A stretch of 16,616 bases of DNA from an uncultured Verrucomicrobiota bacterium (lineage in GTDB: Bacteria; Verrucomicrobiota; Verrucomicrobiia; Limisphaerales; SXTU01). The notes under the pieces were generated by a model, which worked only from the letters and a program-made list of their open reading frames with translations, had not been told where the DNA came from and searched no databases. Positions 7,767 to 14,735 of the stretch are shown here, piece by piece. The stretch's first letter is position 1. Each line of letters opens with the position of its first letter. Position numbers and translations under genes: made by a program. Location of the stretch: positions 1 to 16,616 of the forward strand of contig CAIPBN010000706.1 in the NCBI GenBank assembly GCA_903863315.1, read 5' to 3'.

Positions 7767-9752
7767 TCAAGCAGCCTTGAAACTCACTTGCTGCGCTGCA
7801 GGAGCGGAGAGCCGGGCTTTCGCCTGGGCAACGGTGTTCTCAACCGTCAGACCGTATTTGTTGCGCAGGTAGTCCACCGTGCTGGCGTGTTCAATGAACT
7901 GGTCGGGCCAGCCAATGCGCGCAACCGGCGTGGTGATGCGCTGATCGGCAAAGTGCTCCAAAACGGTGCTGCCGTAGCCGCCCATCAGGACGTGGTCTTC
8001 CAAGGTGATGATGAGATCGGCGGCACGCCCAAAGAACTCGTGTGTGCCGGCGTCAATCGGCTTGGTCCAGCGTGGGTTGATGACGGCGACGTCGAAGCCC
8101 TCGGCGGCGAGCTGGTCGGCGGCCTTCTTCGCGATGCCGTGCATCTGGCCAAGGCCGAACAGGGCAACCTTCTTGCCCCCGCTGTTCGCGAATTGCCGCG
8201 TGACTTCAGCCTTGCCGACTTCAAGCAACGCGGGCGTCTCCTTGATGGGCACGCCTTCGCCGCTGCCGCGCGGGTAGCGGATGAAGGTCGGGTGCTTCTG
8301 GAGGCTCGCGGTGAACATCATGTCCGCGAGTTCATCCTCGTCCTTGGGAGCCATCGCGATGACGTTTGGCAGGCAGCGCAGGTAGCTGATGTCGAACAGG
8401 CCGTGGTGCGTGGGGCCGTCGTTGGCGCTCAGGCCCGCGCGGTCCATGCAGAAAATGACCGGCAAGTCCTGCAAGCACACGTCGTGATGGATGCAGTCGT
8501 AGGCACGCTGGAGGAATGTCGAGTAAATCGCGACGACCGGATGGAAACCCATCGTCGCCATGCCGGCGGCGAAGATGACCGCGTGCTCCTCCGCAATGCC
8601 CACATCGTAGTAGCGGCTGGGCATGGCCTTCTCCAAGTGCTTCAGGCCTGTGCCCGTGGGCATGGCGGCGGTGATGCCGACCAAGGTGGAATCTTTCTGG
8701 CAAAGCTTCACGAGCGTCTGGCCGAACACGTCTTGATACGCAGGCGGCGTGCCGGGCTTGGCGGCAGGCGTCTCGCCAGTCTCGGCGCAGTAAGGTCCAA
8801 GACCGTGGAACTTCTCTGGGTGCTTGAGCGCGGCGTCGAAGCCCTTGCCCTTCTTGGTGAGCAGGTGAAGAACGATGGGGTAGTCGCAGTTCTTGGCAAA
8901 CTCCAGCGCCTCGACGAGCAGCGGCAAGTTGTGCCCGTCAATCGGGCCGAGGTAGCGCACCCCGAGCTCCTCGAAGATGAGGCTGCTGCCGAAGCCGCCA
9001 CGGCCATCATCCTCGCTGCTCGCGGGATTGTGCCGGAGCGTGACTTCCTTCACCACGCCCTTGACCGCCTCCTCGACTTTCTGGCCGATCTTGTAGGTGA
9101 TTTCCCCGCGCGGCATCCGGCGCATGAAGGACTCGAAATCCTTCTGGAGCTGGTTGTAGGTCGGGTTGGTGATCAGCTTGTTGAGGTAGCCGGAAATCGC
9201 GCCGACATTCTTGGCGATGGACCACTCGTTGTCGTTCAGGATGCCGATGAACTTCTTGGTCGTGTGCGCGATGTTGTTGAGCGCCTCGAAGGAAACGCCG
9301 TTGGTCAGCGCGGCGTCGCCAAAGACGCAGACGACGTGCTCGTCGCTCTTGCGCTGGTCGCGCGCGGCGCACATGCCCAGCGCGGCGGAAAGCGCCGTGC
9401 CCGCATGGCCCGCGCCGAAGCTGTCGTGCTCGGACTCGGAGCGGAGCGCAAAGCCGTTCAAACCATCGGTCTGGCGGATGGTGTGGAAGCGGTCCTTGCG
9501 GCCCGTGAGCAGCTTGTGGACATAGACCTGATGGCTCACGTCCCAGACAAATTTGTCCTTGGGCGTGCTGAAAACCCGGTGCATGGCGATGGTCAGCTCC
9601 ACCACACCCAGATTCGGCCCGAGGTGGCCGCCCGCCTTGGCCAGTTTGGTGATGAGTTCATCCCGAATGTCTTGGGCCAGCACCAGGAGCTGCTCCGGGG
9701 TCAGTTTCTTAACGTGTTCAGGGCTGTCCACCATGTCGAGGTATCGGTTCAT
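7767..9752 (-). CDS. dxs: 1-deoxy-D-xylulose-5-phosphate synthase, divergent form
   Basis: 661 aa (E. coli 620). It condenses pyruvate with glyceraldehyde 3-phosphate using thiamine diphosphate, the first step of the MEP isoprenoid pathway. Seen: LGPNLGVVELTIAMH (44-58), DVSHQVYVHKLLTGR (71-85, His74), SESEHDSFGAGHAGTALSAALG (105-126), TPP/Mg site GDAALTNG (145-152) with NDNEWSIA (173-180), IFEELGVRYLGPIDGHN (259-275), KKGKGF, GIAEEHAV (385-392, catalytic Glu388), DRAGLSANDGPTHHG (437-451) and GWPDQFIEH (614-622). Several positions depart from textbook DXS: GDG is GDA, NDNxMSI is NDNEWSI, and there is a charged/Gly insert at 245-257. The ATG at 9752 is chosen; a TTG three codons earlier (9761) is possible. 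It lies 75 bp downstream of xseB, recalling the E. coli xseB-ispA-dxs order without ispA. Confidence 0.93.
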   Translation of the reverse strand: MNRYLDMVDSPEHVKKLTPEQLLVLAQDIRDELITKLAKAGGHLGPNLGVVELTIAMHRVFSTPKDKFVWDVSHQVYVHKLLTGRKDRFHTIRQTDGLNGFALRSESEHDSFGAGHAGTALSAALGMCAARDQRKSDEHVVCVFGDAALTNGVSFEALNNIAHTTKKFIGILNDNEWSIAKNVGAISGYLNKLITNPTYNQLQKDFESFMRRMPRGEITYKIGQKVEEAVKGVVKEVTLRHNPASSEDDGRGGFGSSLIFEELGVRYLGPIDGHNLPLLVEALEFAKNCDYPIVLHLLTKKGKGFDAALKHPEKFHGLGPYCAETGETPAAKPGTPPAYQDVFGQTLVKLCQKDSTLVGITAAMPTGTGLKHLEKAMPSRYYDVGIAEEHAVIFAAGMATMGFHPVVAIYSTFLQRAYDCIHHDVCLQDLPVIFCMDRAGLSANDGPTHHGLFDISYLRCLPNVIAMAPKDEDELADMMFTASLQKHPTFIRYPRGSGEGVPIKETPALLEVGKAEVTRQFANSGGKKVALFGLGQMHGIAKKAADQLAAEGFDVAVINPRWTKPIDAGTHEFFGRAADLIITLEDHVLMGGYGSTVLEHFADQRITTPVARIGWPDQFIEHASTVDYLRNKYGLTVENTVAQAKARLSAPAAQQVSFKAA

Positions 9753-9766
9753 AGTTCGCAATCGAG

Positions 9767-9795
9767 AGTAAATCGAAAAAGGGAAGTAAGAGCAA
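9767..9795 (-). promoter_or_regulatory. Weak candidate promoter for dxs
   Basis: On the minus strand TTGCTC (9795-9790) and TTTACT (9772-9767) are spaced by 17 bp, with the -10 ending 14 nt before the dxs ATG. The -35 matches only TTG. It would let dxs be transcribed independently of xseB. Confidence 0.22.
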
Positions 9796-9827
9796 GGCTG
9801 CGTATCCCGCCGCCCGTAACGGAAATC

Positions 9828-10100
9828 CTAGTCTTCCGCCCCCACTGCGACCGGCTTGAGGTCGAATTCGCCGCCGGCCTTCTGCTCAAGCTGCTTCACC
9901 TTCAGCTCCGCCTCAGCGAGCTTGGCCTGGCAGACCGCAGCGAGCCGTGTGCCCTCCTCGTAGCGAGCGAGCAGGGTCTCCAACGGCAGCTCCTGCGACT
10001 CCATCGCTTCCACGATGGCCTCGAGTTTCTGGAGCGCTTCCTCGAAGGGCTGGTCCGCCGCCGGGGGAGTCGCCGCACTGGCTTTGGCAGCTTTCGACAT
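9828..10100 (-). CDS. xseB: Exodeoxyribonuclease VII small subunit
   Basis: 90 aa, within the usual 60-90 aa of XseB. Exonuclease VII degrades single-stranded DNA; several small XseB subunits bind the large catalytic XseA. The family signature is clear: FEEALQKLEAIVEAME (19-34), then LPLETLLARYEEGTRLAAVCQAKLAEAELKV, two amphipathic helices that form the hairpin used in complex formation. The N-terminus is an Ala/Pro/Lys-rich extension and the acidic tail is variable. xseA is not in the window. The gene is upstream of dxs on the same strand and divergent from dinG with only 102 bp between starts, so two repair-related genes share a promoter region. Confidence 0.93.
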   Translation of the reverse strand: MSKAAKASAATPPAADQPFEEALQKLEAIVEAMESQELPLETLLARYEEGTRLAAVCQAKLAEAELKVKQLEQKAGGEFDLKPVAVGAED

Positions 10101-10109
10101 TGCGCGGAG

Positions 10110-10138
10110 GGTATAGGCGAAACGACGGGAGGCGTCTA
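10110..10138 (-). promoter_or_regulatory. Candidate sigma70 promoter for xseB
   Basis: On the minus strand TAGACG (10138-10133) and TATACC (10115-10110) are separated by exactly 17 bp, each matching 4 of 6 consensus bases. The -10 ends 9 nt before the xseB ATG, implying a leader of only one to a few nt. One of the two best promoter candidates in the window. Confidence 0.42.
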
Positions 10139-10186
10139 GCCCCGAGTCGAACGCCTTTTCCCTCGCCTCGCGCGCGCGACACTTCC

Positions 10187-10192
10187 CATAGT
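10187..10192 (+). promoter_or_regulatory. Possible -10 box for the DinG-like helicase gene
   Basis: CATAGT matches TATAAT at 4 of 6 positions and ends 10 nt before the GTG start at 10203. No acceptable -35 box is seen 16-18 bp upstream in the GC-rich stretch. AGTTCG followed by exactly 7 nt and the start codon also precedes the WecA-like gene at 15911-15916, which may be chance. Confidence 0.2.
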
Positions 10193-10202
10193 TCGCGCGC
10201 CC

Positions 10203-12362
10203 GTGATTGCCGCCATTGAAAACCAGCCCGCCGGTTCCGGCACCGACCTCGTCCAGCAGGTCGCGGAAATCTTTTCACCCACCGGGCTGCTTTCCAAGGC
10301 CAGCAACTTCGAGTTCCGCCCCGAGCAGCAGCAGATGGCCGTGGCCGTGGCGCGCGCGCTGGAGGCCCGCGAGCATCTGGTCGTCGAGGCCGGCACGGGC
10401 GTCGGCAAGTCGCTCGCCTACCTCATTCCGTCCATCCTTTTCGCCCTCGCGAAGCAGAAGAAGGCCATCGTCTGCACGCACACCATCAACCTCCAGGAGC
10501 AGCTCACGCAGAAGGATCTACCCATGCTCGCCGCAGTGCTGGGCGCGCTGCCCGAGCCGGTGCGATTCAACTTCGCCATGCTCAAGGGCCGGGCGAACTA
10601 CCTTTGCTCCCGCCGCCTGCACAAGGCCATGCAGCACGCCGACCAGCTCTTCACCTCGCCGGAGATTGAGGAGCTGAAGCGCGTCTTCGACTGGGCGAAG
10701 GAGACTAAGGACGGCAGCCGCTCGGACTTCGAACTGGAGCCGGACCCGAAGGTCTGGGCGCAGGTTTGCTCCGAACGTGGCCTGTGCTCGCCGAAGATTT
10801 GCGGCCACCAGTCGGACTTTGCGAAGGACCACGGGCTCTGCTTCTTCCAGCGCGCGCGCAAGAGCATCCTCGCCGCCGACGTGCTGGTGCTGAACCACAC
10901 GCTGTTCTTCACGCTGCTGGGCGCGGTCAACGAGGAGCAGGAAGGCGGCATCCTCTTCAAGAACGACTTCCTCATCTTCGACGAGGCGCACACGGTCGAG
11001 AACGTCGCGGCCCGGCACGTCGGCTTGAGCGTCAGCAGCGGACAGCTCCGCTTCGCGCTCGGGCGGCTGTGGAATCCCAAGTCCGGCAAGGGCCTGCTCG
11101 CGACGTTGCGACAGGGCAAGTCCGTGAAGCTCGTGGACGAACTCTTCTCCGAGTCGGAGAAGTTTTTCCAGCAGGTCGAGGAAGCCTGCGACGCCATGAA
11201 CGAGCACGCCCGCGAGTCGGACAGCCGCAGTCGCTTCGGCTCCGGAGGCGACGGCGCGCGGCGCGACTGGAAGGAGCTCCGCATCCGCCAGGCCGACCTC
11301 GTTAAGGACAACGTCACGCTGCCCATCCAGCGCCTGCGCGAGTCCGTGAGCGAACTCATCAAGACCTCTGAGGATGCGGACACCGGCCAGGAGTTGATGG
11401 AGTGCAACCGCCGCCTGCTGGAGCTGCGCCAGGCCATCGCCGCGTTCCTCAGCCAGGAAGGGCAGGACTATGTCTATTGGGTCGAGCGCGGCGGCAAAAC
11501 GCAGCGCAACCTCTCGCTCAACGCCGCTCCCGTGGACGTGGCGGATTACCTGCGGCGGCGCCTCTTCGAAAGTGACACGAGTGTGGTGATGACGAGCGCG
11601 ACGTTGGGAACCAGCGCAAGAGTCGAGAGTCGAGAGTCGAGAGTCGAGGGCGAGCGCAAGTCTTCGACTCTCGACCCTCGACCCTCGACTGCCTTGAACT
11701 ACTTCATCCGCCGCGTCGGCGCAGAAAAGGCCACCGCCCTCCAGCTCGGCTCGCCCTTCGACTACGAGCGGCAGATGAAGGTTTACGTCGCGAACAAGAT
11801 GCCTGACCCGCGAGATGCGGGCTATCGCGAAGCCTTGGAACATTGGGTGAAGCACTTCATCCGGCAGACGCACGGCAAGGCGTTCGTCCTCTTCACCAAC
11901 TACAAGCTCATGCAGGAGCTGGGCGAGCGAATGCAGCCATTCTTCGAGGAGCTGGGCCTCGATTGCTTCATCCAAGGCACCGGCACGCCGCGCTCCACGA
12001 TGCTGGAGAAGTTCAAGGACAACGTGGACAGCGTGCTCTTCGGCACGGACAGCTTCTGGCAGGGCGTGGACGTGCCGGGTGAGGCGCTCTCGAACGTCAT
12101 CCTCACGCGCTTGCCCTTCGCGGTGCCGGACCACCCGCTGATCGAGGCTCGCATCGAGGCCATCGAGGCGCGCGGCGGCAATGCCTTCAGCGAGTTCAGC
12201 CTGCCTGAGGCGATTTTGAAATTCCGCCAAGGCGTGGGCCGCCTCATCCGCACCAAGACGGACAGCGGCATCGTGGTGGTCCTGGACAACCGGGTGCTGA
12301 ACAAGCGCTACGGCCAGGCCTTCCTCGACGCGATTCCCAAGTGCCCGGTGGAAGTGGTGTGA
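10203..12362 (+). CDS. dinG: DinG/XPD-family ATP-dependent iron-sulfur DNA helicase
   Basis: 719 aa, a superfamily 2, 5'-to-3' type helicase. Walker A is GTGVGKS (64-70), motif Ia CTHTINLQEQL (91-101) and Walker B FDEAH (259-263). Between them, Cys135 (NYLC), Cys189, Cys195, Cys200 and Cys213 (GLCFFQRAR) supply the ligands of the 4Fe-4S cluster typical of XPD, DinG and YoaA. The C-terminal RecA domain has MTSATLG (463-469), SPFDYERQ, FTNYKLM, SFWQGVDVPGE and motif VI RQGVGRLIRTK. Residues about 473-497 are encoded by an inverted repeat inserted in frame (see repeat at 11619) and look foreign to the family, which normally runs directly from TSAT(L) into the FxYF strand, here LNYF (498-501). 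The start is GTG 10203. Likely role: resolving R-loops or damaged forks. DinG versus YoaA-like subtype is not resolved. Confidence 0.9.
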   Translation: MIAAIENQPAGSGTDLVQQVAEIFSPTGLLSKASNFEFRPEQQQMAVAVARALEAREHLVVEAGTGVGKSLAYLIPSILFALAKQKKAIVCTHTINLQEQLTQKDLPMLAAVLGALPEPVRFNFAMLKGRANYLCSRRLHKAMQHADQLFTSPEIEELKRVFDWAKETKDGSRSDFELEPDPKVWAQVCSERGLCSPKICGHQSDFAKDHGLCFFQRARKSILAADVLVLNHTLFFTLLGAVNEEQEGGILFKNDFLIFDEAHTVENVAARHVGLSVSSGQLRFALGRLWNPKSGKGLLATLRQGKSVKLVDELFSESEKFFQQVEEACDAMNEHARESDSRSRFGSGGDGARRDWKELRIRQADLVKDNVTLPIQRLRESVSELIKTSEDADTGQELMECNRRLLELRQAIAAFLSQEGQDYVYWVERGGKTQRNLSLNAAPVDVADYLRRRLFESDTSVVMTSATLGTSARVESRESRVEGERKSSTLDPRPSTALNYFIRRVGAEKATALQLGSPFDYERQMKVYVANKMPDPRDAGYREALEHWVKHFIRQTHGKAFVLFTNYKLMQELGERMQPFFEELGLDCFIQGTGTPRSTMLEKFKDNVDSVLFGTDSFWQGVDVPGEALSNVILTRLPFAVPDHPLIEARIEAIEARGGNAFSEFSLPEAILKFRQGVGRLIRTKTDSGIVVVLDNRVLNKRYGQAFLDAIPKCPVEVV
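11619..11690. repeat. Heptamer-based inverted repeat inserted within the helicase gene
   Basis: Four perfect tandem copies of AGAGTCG (11619-11646) form the left arm. The right arm (11665-11690) is built of CGACTCT, CGACCCT, CGACCCT and CGACT. Arms 11621-11646 and 11665-11690 pair over 26 bp with only two mismatches, which would be G-U wobbles in minus-strand RNA, around an 18-nt loop. The element adds about 25 codons without a stop or a frameshift. It resembles palindromic elements of the Rickettsia RPE type in behaviour, not in sequence. Confidence 0.9.
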
Positions 12363-12376
12363 CGCGGGCAGTCTGT

Positions 12377-12409
12377 CCGCGCCGAAGACCGGCGCCTTTG
12401 TCGGCGCGG
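12377..12409. terminator. Strong hairpin between convergent dinG and SMP-30 genes
   Basis: CCGCGCCGA (12377-12385) pairs perfectly with TCGGCGCGG (12401-12409); the 15-nt loop contains a further GGCGCC palindrome. It lies in the 58-bp gap between the two stop codons. No T-tract follows in either direction, so it may terminate both transcripts or protect their 3' ends. Confidence 0.5.
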
Positions 12410-12420
12410 CGCCCCGCAGC

Positions 12421-13452
12421 TCAACAGAAGTGCGCGCCCTGCGTCTCCACATACACCGCGTAGAGCGAGGAGCTGCCGCACATGAACAGGCGGTTTCGTT
12501 TCTGGCCGCCGAAGCACAGGTTGGCGCAAATCTCCGGGAGCAGGATCATGCCGATGCGCTCGCCGTCCGATGTGAAGCAGTGCGCGCCGTCAAACCCGTC
12601 GCCCGCCCAGCCCGCGCCCGCCCAGATGTTGCCGTCCACGTCACAGCGGATGCCGTCGGCCCCGCCTTTCTTTTCCCCCAGCGCCATCGTGCAAAGGGTG
12701 CGCATGCCGCTCAGTTTCACGCCGTCCACCACGTCCCAGGCGTAGATGTTGCCGTGCGCGACATAGAGCTTCTTGTAATCAGGAGAGAAACAGATGCCGT
12801 TGGGCTTCCGTAGTTCATCGCTCACCATCGTCAGCTTCCCGGACTTGGGATCCACGCGATAGACGGCTTCCTTGATTTCGAGCGGCGCCTTGTTGCCCTC
12901 GTAGTTCATCATGCTGCCATAGCCGGGGTCGGTGAACCAGATGCCGCCGTCCGGATGCACCACGATGTCGTTGGGCGCGTTGAGGCGCTTGCCGTTGAAG
13001 AAATCGGCGATGACCGTCACCGAGCCGTCGTGCTCGTAGCGGACCACGCGGCGGTTGCCGTGTTCGCAGGCAAGCTGCCGGCCCTGCCAGTCGAAGGTGT
13101 TGCCGTTGCTGTTGCCGGCGGGCTGGCGAAAAACGCTGACGTGCCCGTCCTCCTCCAGCCAGCGGAACTGGCGGTTGTTCGGGATGTCGCTCCAGACCAG
13201 GTAACGCCCCGTCCCATTCCACGCGCAGCCCTCGGCCCACAGCATATTGGGGTTGTGGTAGAGGCGTTGAATCGGCGTGTTGCCGAGCTTGGCCTTGAAA
13301 CGCTTGTCGAGGGACACGATGTCTGGATCGGGGTAGCGTGTCGGGTTCACGCCGGTCCAGTCGCGCGGGGCGGCAGCCGCGACGAGCGAGGTCGAGGCGG
13401 CAACCGCAGAGCCGAGAAAGGCACGGCGGCTCAATTTAGTGGTGGAGGACAT
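12421..13452 (-). CDS. Tat-exported SMP-30/gluconolactonase-like beta-propeller protein
   Basis: 343 aa. The N-terminus SRRAFLGSAVAAS (8-20) is a twin-arginine signal with an Ala-rich core to about residue 28. The remainder is an SMP-30/gluconolactonase (LRE-type) six-bladed propeller: EGCAW (74-78), NNRQFRWLE, GNTFDWQGRQLACEHGNRRVVRYE (117-140), RLNAPNDIVVHPDGGIWFTDPGYG (156-179), KPNGICFSPD (216-225) and GGADGIRCDVDGNIW (263-277). By comparison with SMP-30, Glu74, Asn218 and Asp266 are the probable divalent-metal ligands, and Asn161 a substrate-side residue, so the site looks intact. Such enzymes hydrolyse sugar-acid lactones; the exact substrate is not deducible. It lies 61 bp downstream of the Ser/Thr kinase gene on the same strand and may be co-transcribed with it. 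Confidence 0.9.
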   Translation of the reverse strand: MSSTTKLSRRAFLGSAVAASTSLVAAAAPRDWTGVNPTRYPDPDIVSLDKRFKAKLGNTPIQRLYHNPNMLWAEGCAWNGTGRYLVWSDIPNNRQFRWLEEDGHVSVFRQPAGNSNGNTFDWQGRQLACEHGNRRVVRYEHDGSVTVIADFFNGKRLNAPNDIVVHPDGGIWFTDPGYGSMMNYEGNKAPLEIKEAVYRVDPKSGKLTMVSDELRKPNGICFSPDYKKLYVAHGNIYAWDVVDGVKLSGMRTLCTMALGEKKGGADGIRCDVDGNIWAGAGWAGDGFDGAHCFTSDGERIGMILLPEICANLCFGGQKRNRLFMCGSSSLYAVYVETQGAHFC

Positions 13453-13462
13453 GAGCGCATTG

Positions 13463-13481
13463 TTTCGGCACTGGACCGAAA
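13463..13481. other. Small hairpin between kinase and SMP-30 genes
   Basis: TTTCGG (13463-13468) and CCGAAA (13476-13481) form a 6-bp stem with a 7-nt loop in the 61-bp gap upstream of the SMP-30 ATG. On the minus strand it is preceded by GCTT and followed by CAATG, not by a T-tract. It could be a weak terminator of the kinase gene or an attenuating structure, or chance. Confidence 0.25.
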
Positions 13482-13513
13482 AGCAAACCCAGAGTCACAC
13501 CCGGACGGATGCT

Positions 13514-14581
13514 TCAATTGCTCAACAACGGCAGCGAACTGGTGGAGGGCAGCACGGCCTGGTCGATTTTTTCCAGCTCCTCGAGATCGGCGCGCGTCAG
13601 GATGCGGGTGTCATGGATGGGCACGATGAGCTCCTGCATGAAGCGGCGCAGGCTCTCAGTGTTCGGCCCCGCCCGGTTGATGAAGAGGTAGCGCTCGATC
13701 GCATCCATCATTCCGCCGGCGCTGGGATAGCGGCGCGCGGGATCACGCTCCAGTGAACAAGTGAGGATTTGCTCGAGCTCCGGATCAATACGGGGGTCCA
13801 ACTGGCCAAACTTGGGCATGGAGGCCTCGGTGATCCGGCGGCGCGTGTCCTCCAGAGTCTCGCCCGCGAAGGGGTTTTGCTGGAGCAGCAACGTTGCGAG
13901 CGCCACCCCGGCGGTGAAAACATCTGACCGCTGGTCCAGCGGTTGTCCGGTGATTTGCTCCGGACTCATGAAGTCCGGCCGCCCCACGATGACATCCGGA
14001 CTGTCCTTGGGCAGGAAGCCCCGGGCCCGCGCGATGCCGAAGTCGGTGAGCTTCACATCGCCCTGGTAGCTGACGAGGATGTTGCGCAAGTGCGCGTCCC
14101 GATGCACGAGCCCCATGGGTTTGCCATCATCCCCCGCCTGATCATGGGCGTAAGCCAGCCCCCGCAACACGCGATGAACTATGTAAACCGCGAAGTCACG
14201 GGGCAGACGCGTCCCTTGGGCGGCCAGCCGGGCGAGCAGATCCTGGCAGTTGAGGCCGTGGACATGCTCCATGACGATGAAGATGTGGTTGGAGGTGCGG
14301 CCGAGGTTGAAAACCTGCGCGATGTTGGGATGCACCAGGCGGGCCACGAGCCGGGCCTCGCCGATGAAAGCCTTGATGACCTCGGACTGCCCGGAGGTGG
14401 AGGGCTCGATGAGCTTGAGCGCGACTTTCTTGGTGAAGCCATAGGCACCGATTTGCTCCGCCTCATAGACCACGCCCATGCCGCCCTTGGCAATGAGCTT
14501 GCCCAGACGGAAGCGGGCAGTCGCCTTCATCTCGTCGCCGTCGTCCACCAATCCACGAATCAAATCAACAAAACTAGCCAT
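13514..14581 (-). CDS. Ser/Thr protein kinase with atypical catalytic loop
   Basis: 355 aa, a cytoplasmic Hanks-type kinase domain spanning nearly the whole protein, with no membrane segment or PASTA repeats. Seen: Gly-rich loop IAKGGMGVVYEAE (30-42), VALK with Lys56, helix-C Glu75 (GEARLVARLVHPNI), hinge IVMEHVHG (102-109), catalytic loop HRDAHLRN (160-167), DFG at 180-182, activation segment with GRPDFMSPEQ (200-209), RSDVFTAGVAL, and RRYPSA in the last lobe. The catalytic loop has His164 where the usual HRDxKxxN has Lys. Myxobacterial kinases with HRDVSPxN also lack this Lys, so activity is still plausible. The C-terminal 60 residues have a helical tail (ERYLFINRAG...FMQELI) like some of those kinases. 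Substrates are unknown. It is followed by the SMP-30 gene, and accA lies 154 bp upstream. Confidence 0.92.
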   Translation of the reverse strand: MASFVDLIRGLVDDGDEMKATARFRLGKLIAKGGMGVVYEAEQIGAYGFTKKVALKLIEPSTSGQSEVIKAFIGEARLVARLVHPNIAQVFNLGRTSNHIFIVMEHVHGLNCQDLLARLAAQGTRLPRDFAVYIVHRVLRGLAYAHDQAGDDGKPMGLVHRDAHLRNILVSYQGDVKLTDFGIARARGFLPKDSPDVIVGRPDFMSPEQITGQPLDQRSDVFTAGVALATLLLQQNPFAGETLEDTRRRITEASMPKFGQLDPRIDPELEQILTCSLERDPARRYPSAGGMMDAIERYLFINRAGPNTESLRRFMQELIVPIHDTRILTRADLEELEKIDQAVLPSTSSLPLLSN

Positions 14582-14735
14582 GGTTCAAATGCAGTGGGTC
14601 CAAGGAGCTGCTTCGGTCGCCCAAAAGCTGGTCTCCCTGAGGCCCAACGGGAGGGCAGTCTGGGAGGAGGGCCGCTGGGTTTCAAGCCCCGCCGATGATT
14701 GTTGCGCGCCCTGCCGGGGCACAGTCCGCCGGGGT

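Noticed and set aside
7788..10139. 783-codon open frame on the plus strand
   Set aside because: It is antisense to dxs and xseB, whose products are unmistakable. The translation is low-complexity (Ala, Arg, Val, Glu) with no family motif; long antisense frames are expected at this GC content.
10171..10202. Alternating GC run (CGCGCGCG) before the helicase start as a Z-DNA or repeat element
   Set aside because: The runs are only 8-9 bp long and such runs are common in GC-rich DNA; no supporting symmetry.
10518..12452. 644-codon open frame on the minus strand
   Set aside because: It is antisense to the DinG-like helicase, with no recognisable domain. It also runs through the inverted repeat and past the helicase stop.
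14582..14735. 154-bp gap between accA and the Ser/Thr kinase as a possible small gene or ncRNA
   Set aside because: It holds only short GC-rich self-complementary bits (for example GCCC/GGGC at 14708-14720) and no convincing frame, promoter pair or stable long hairpin.
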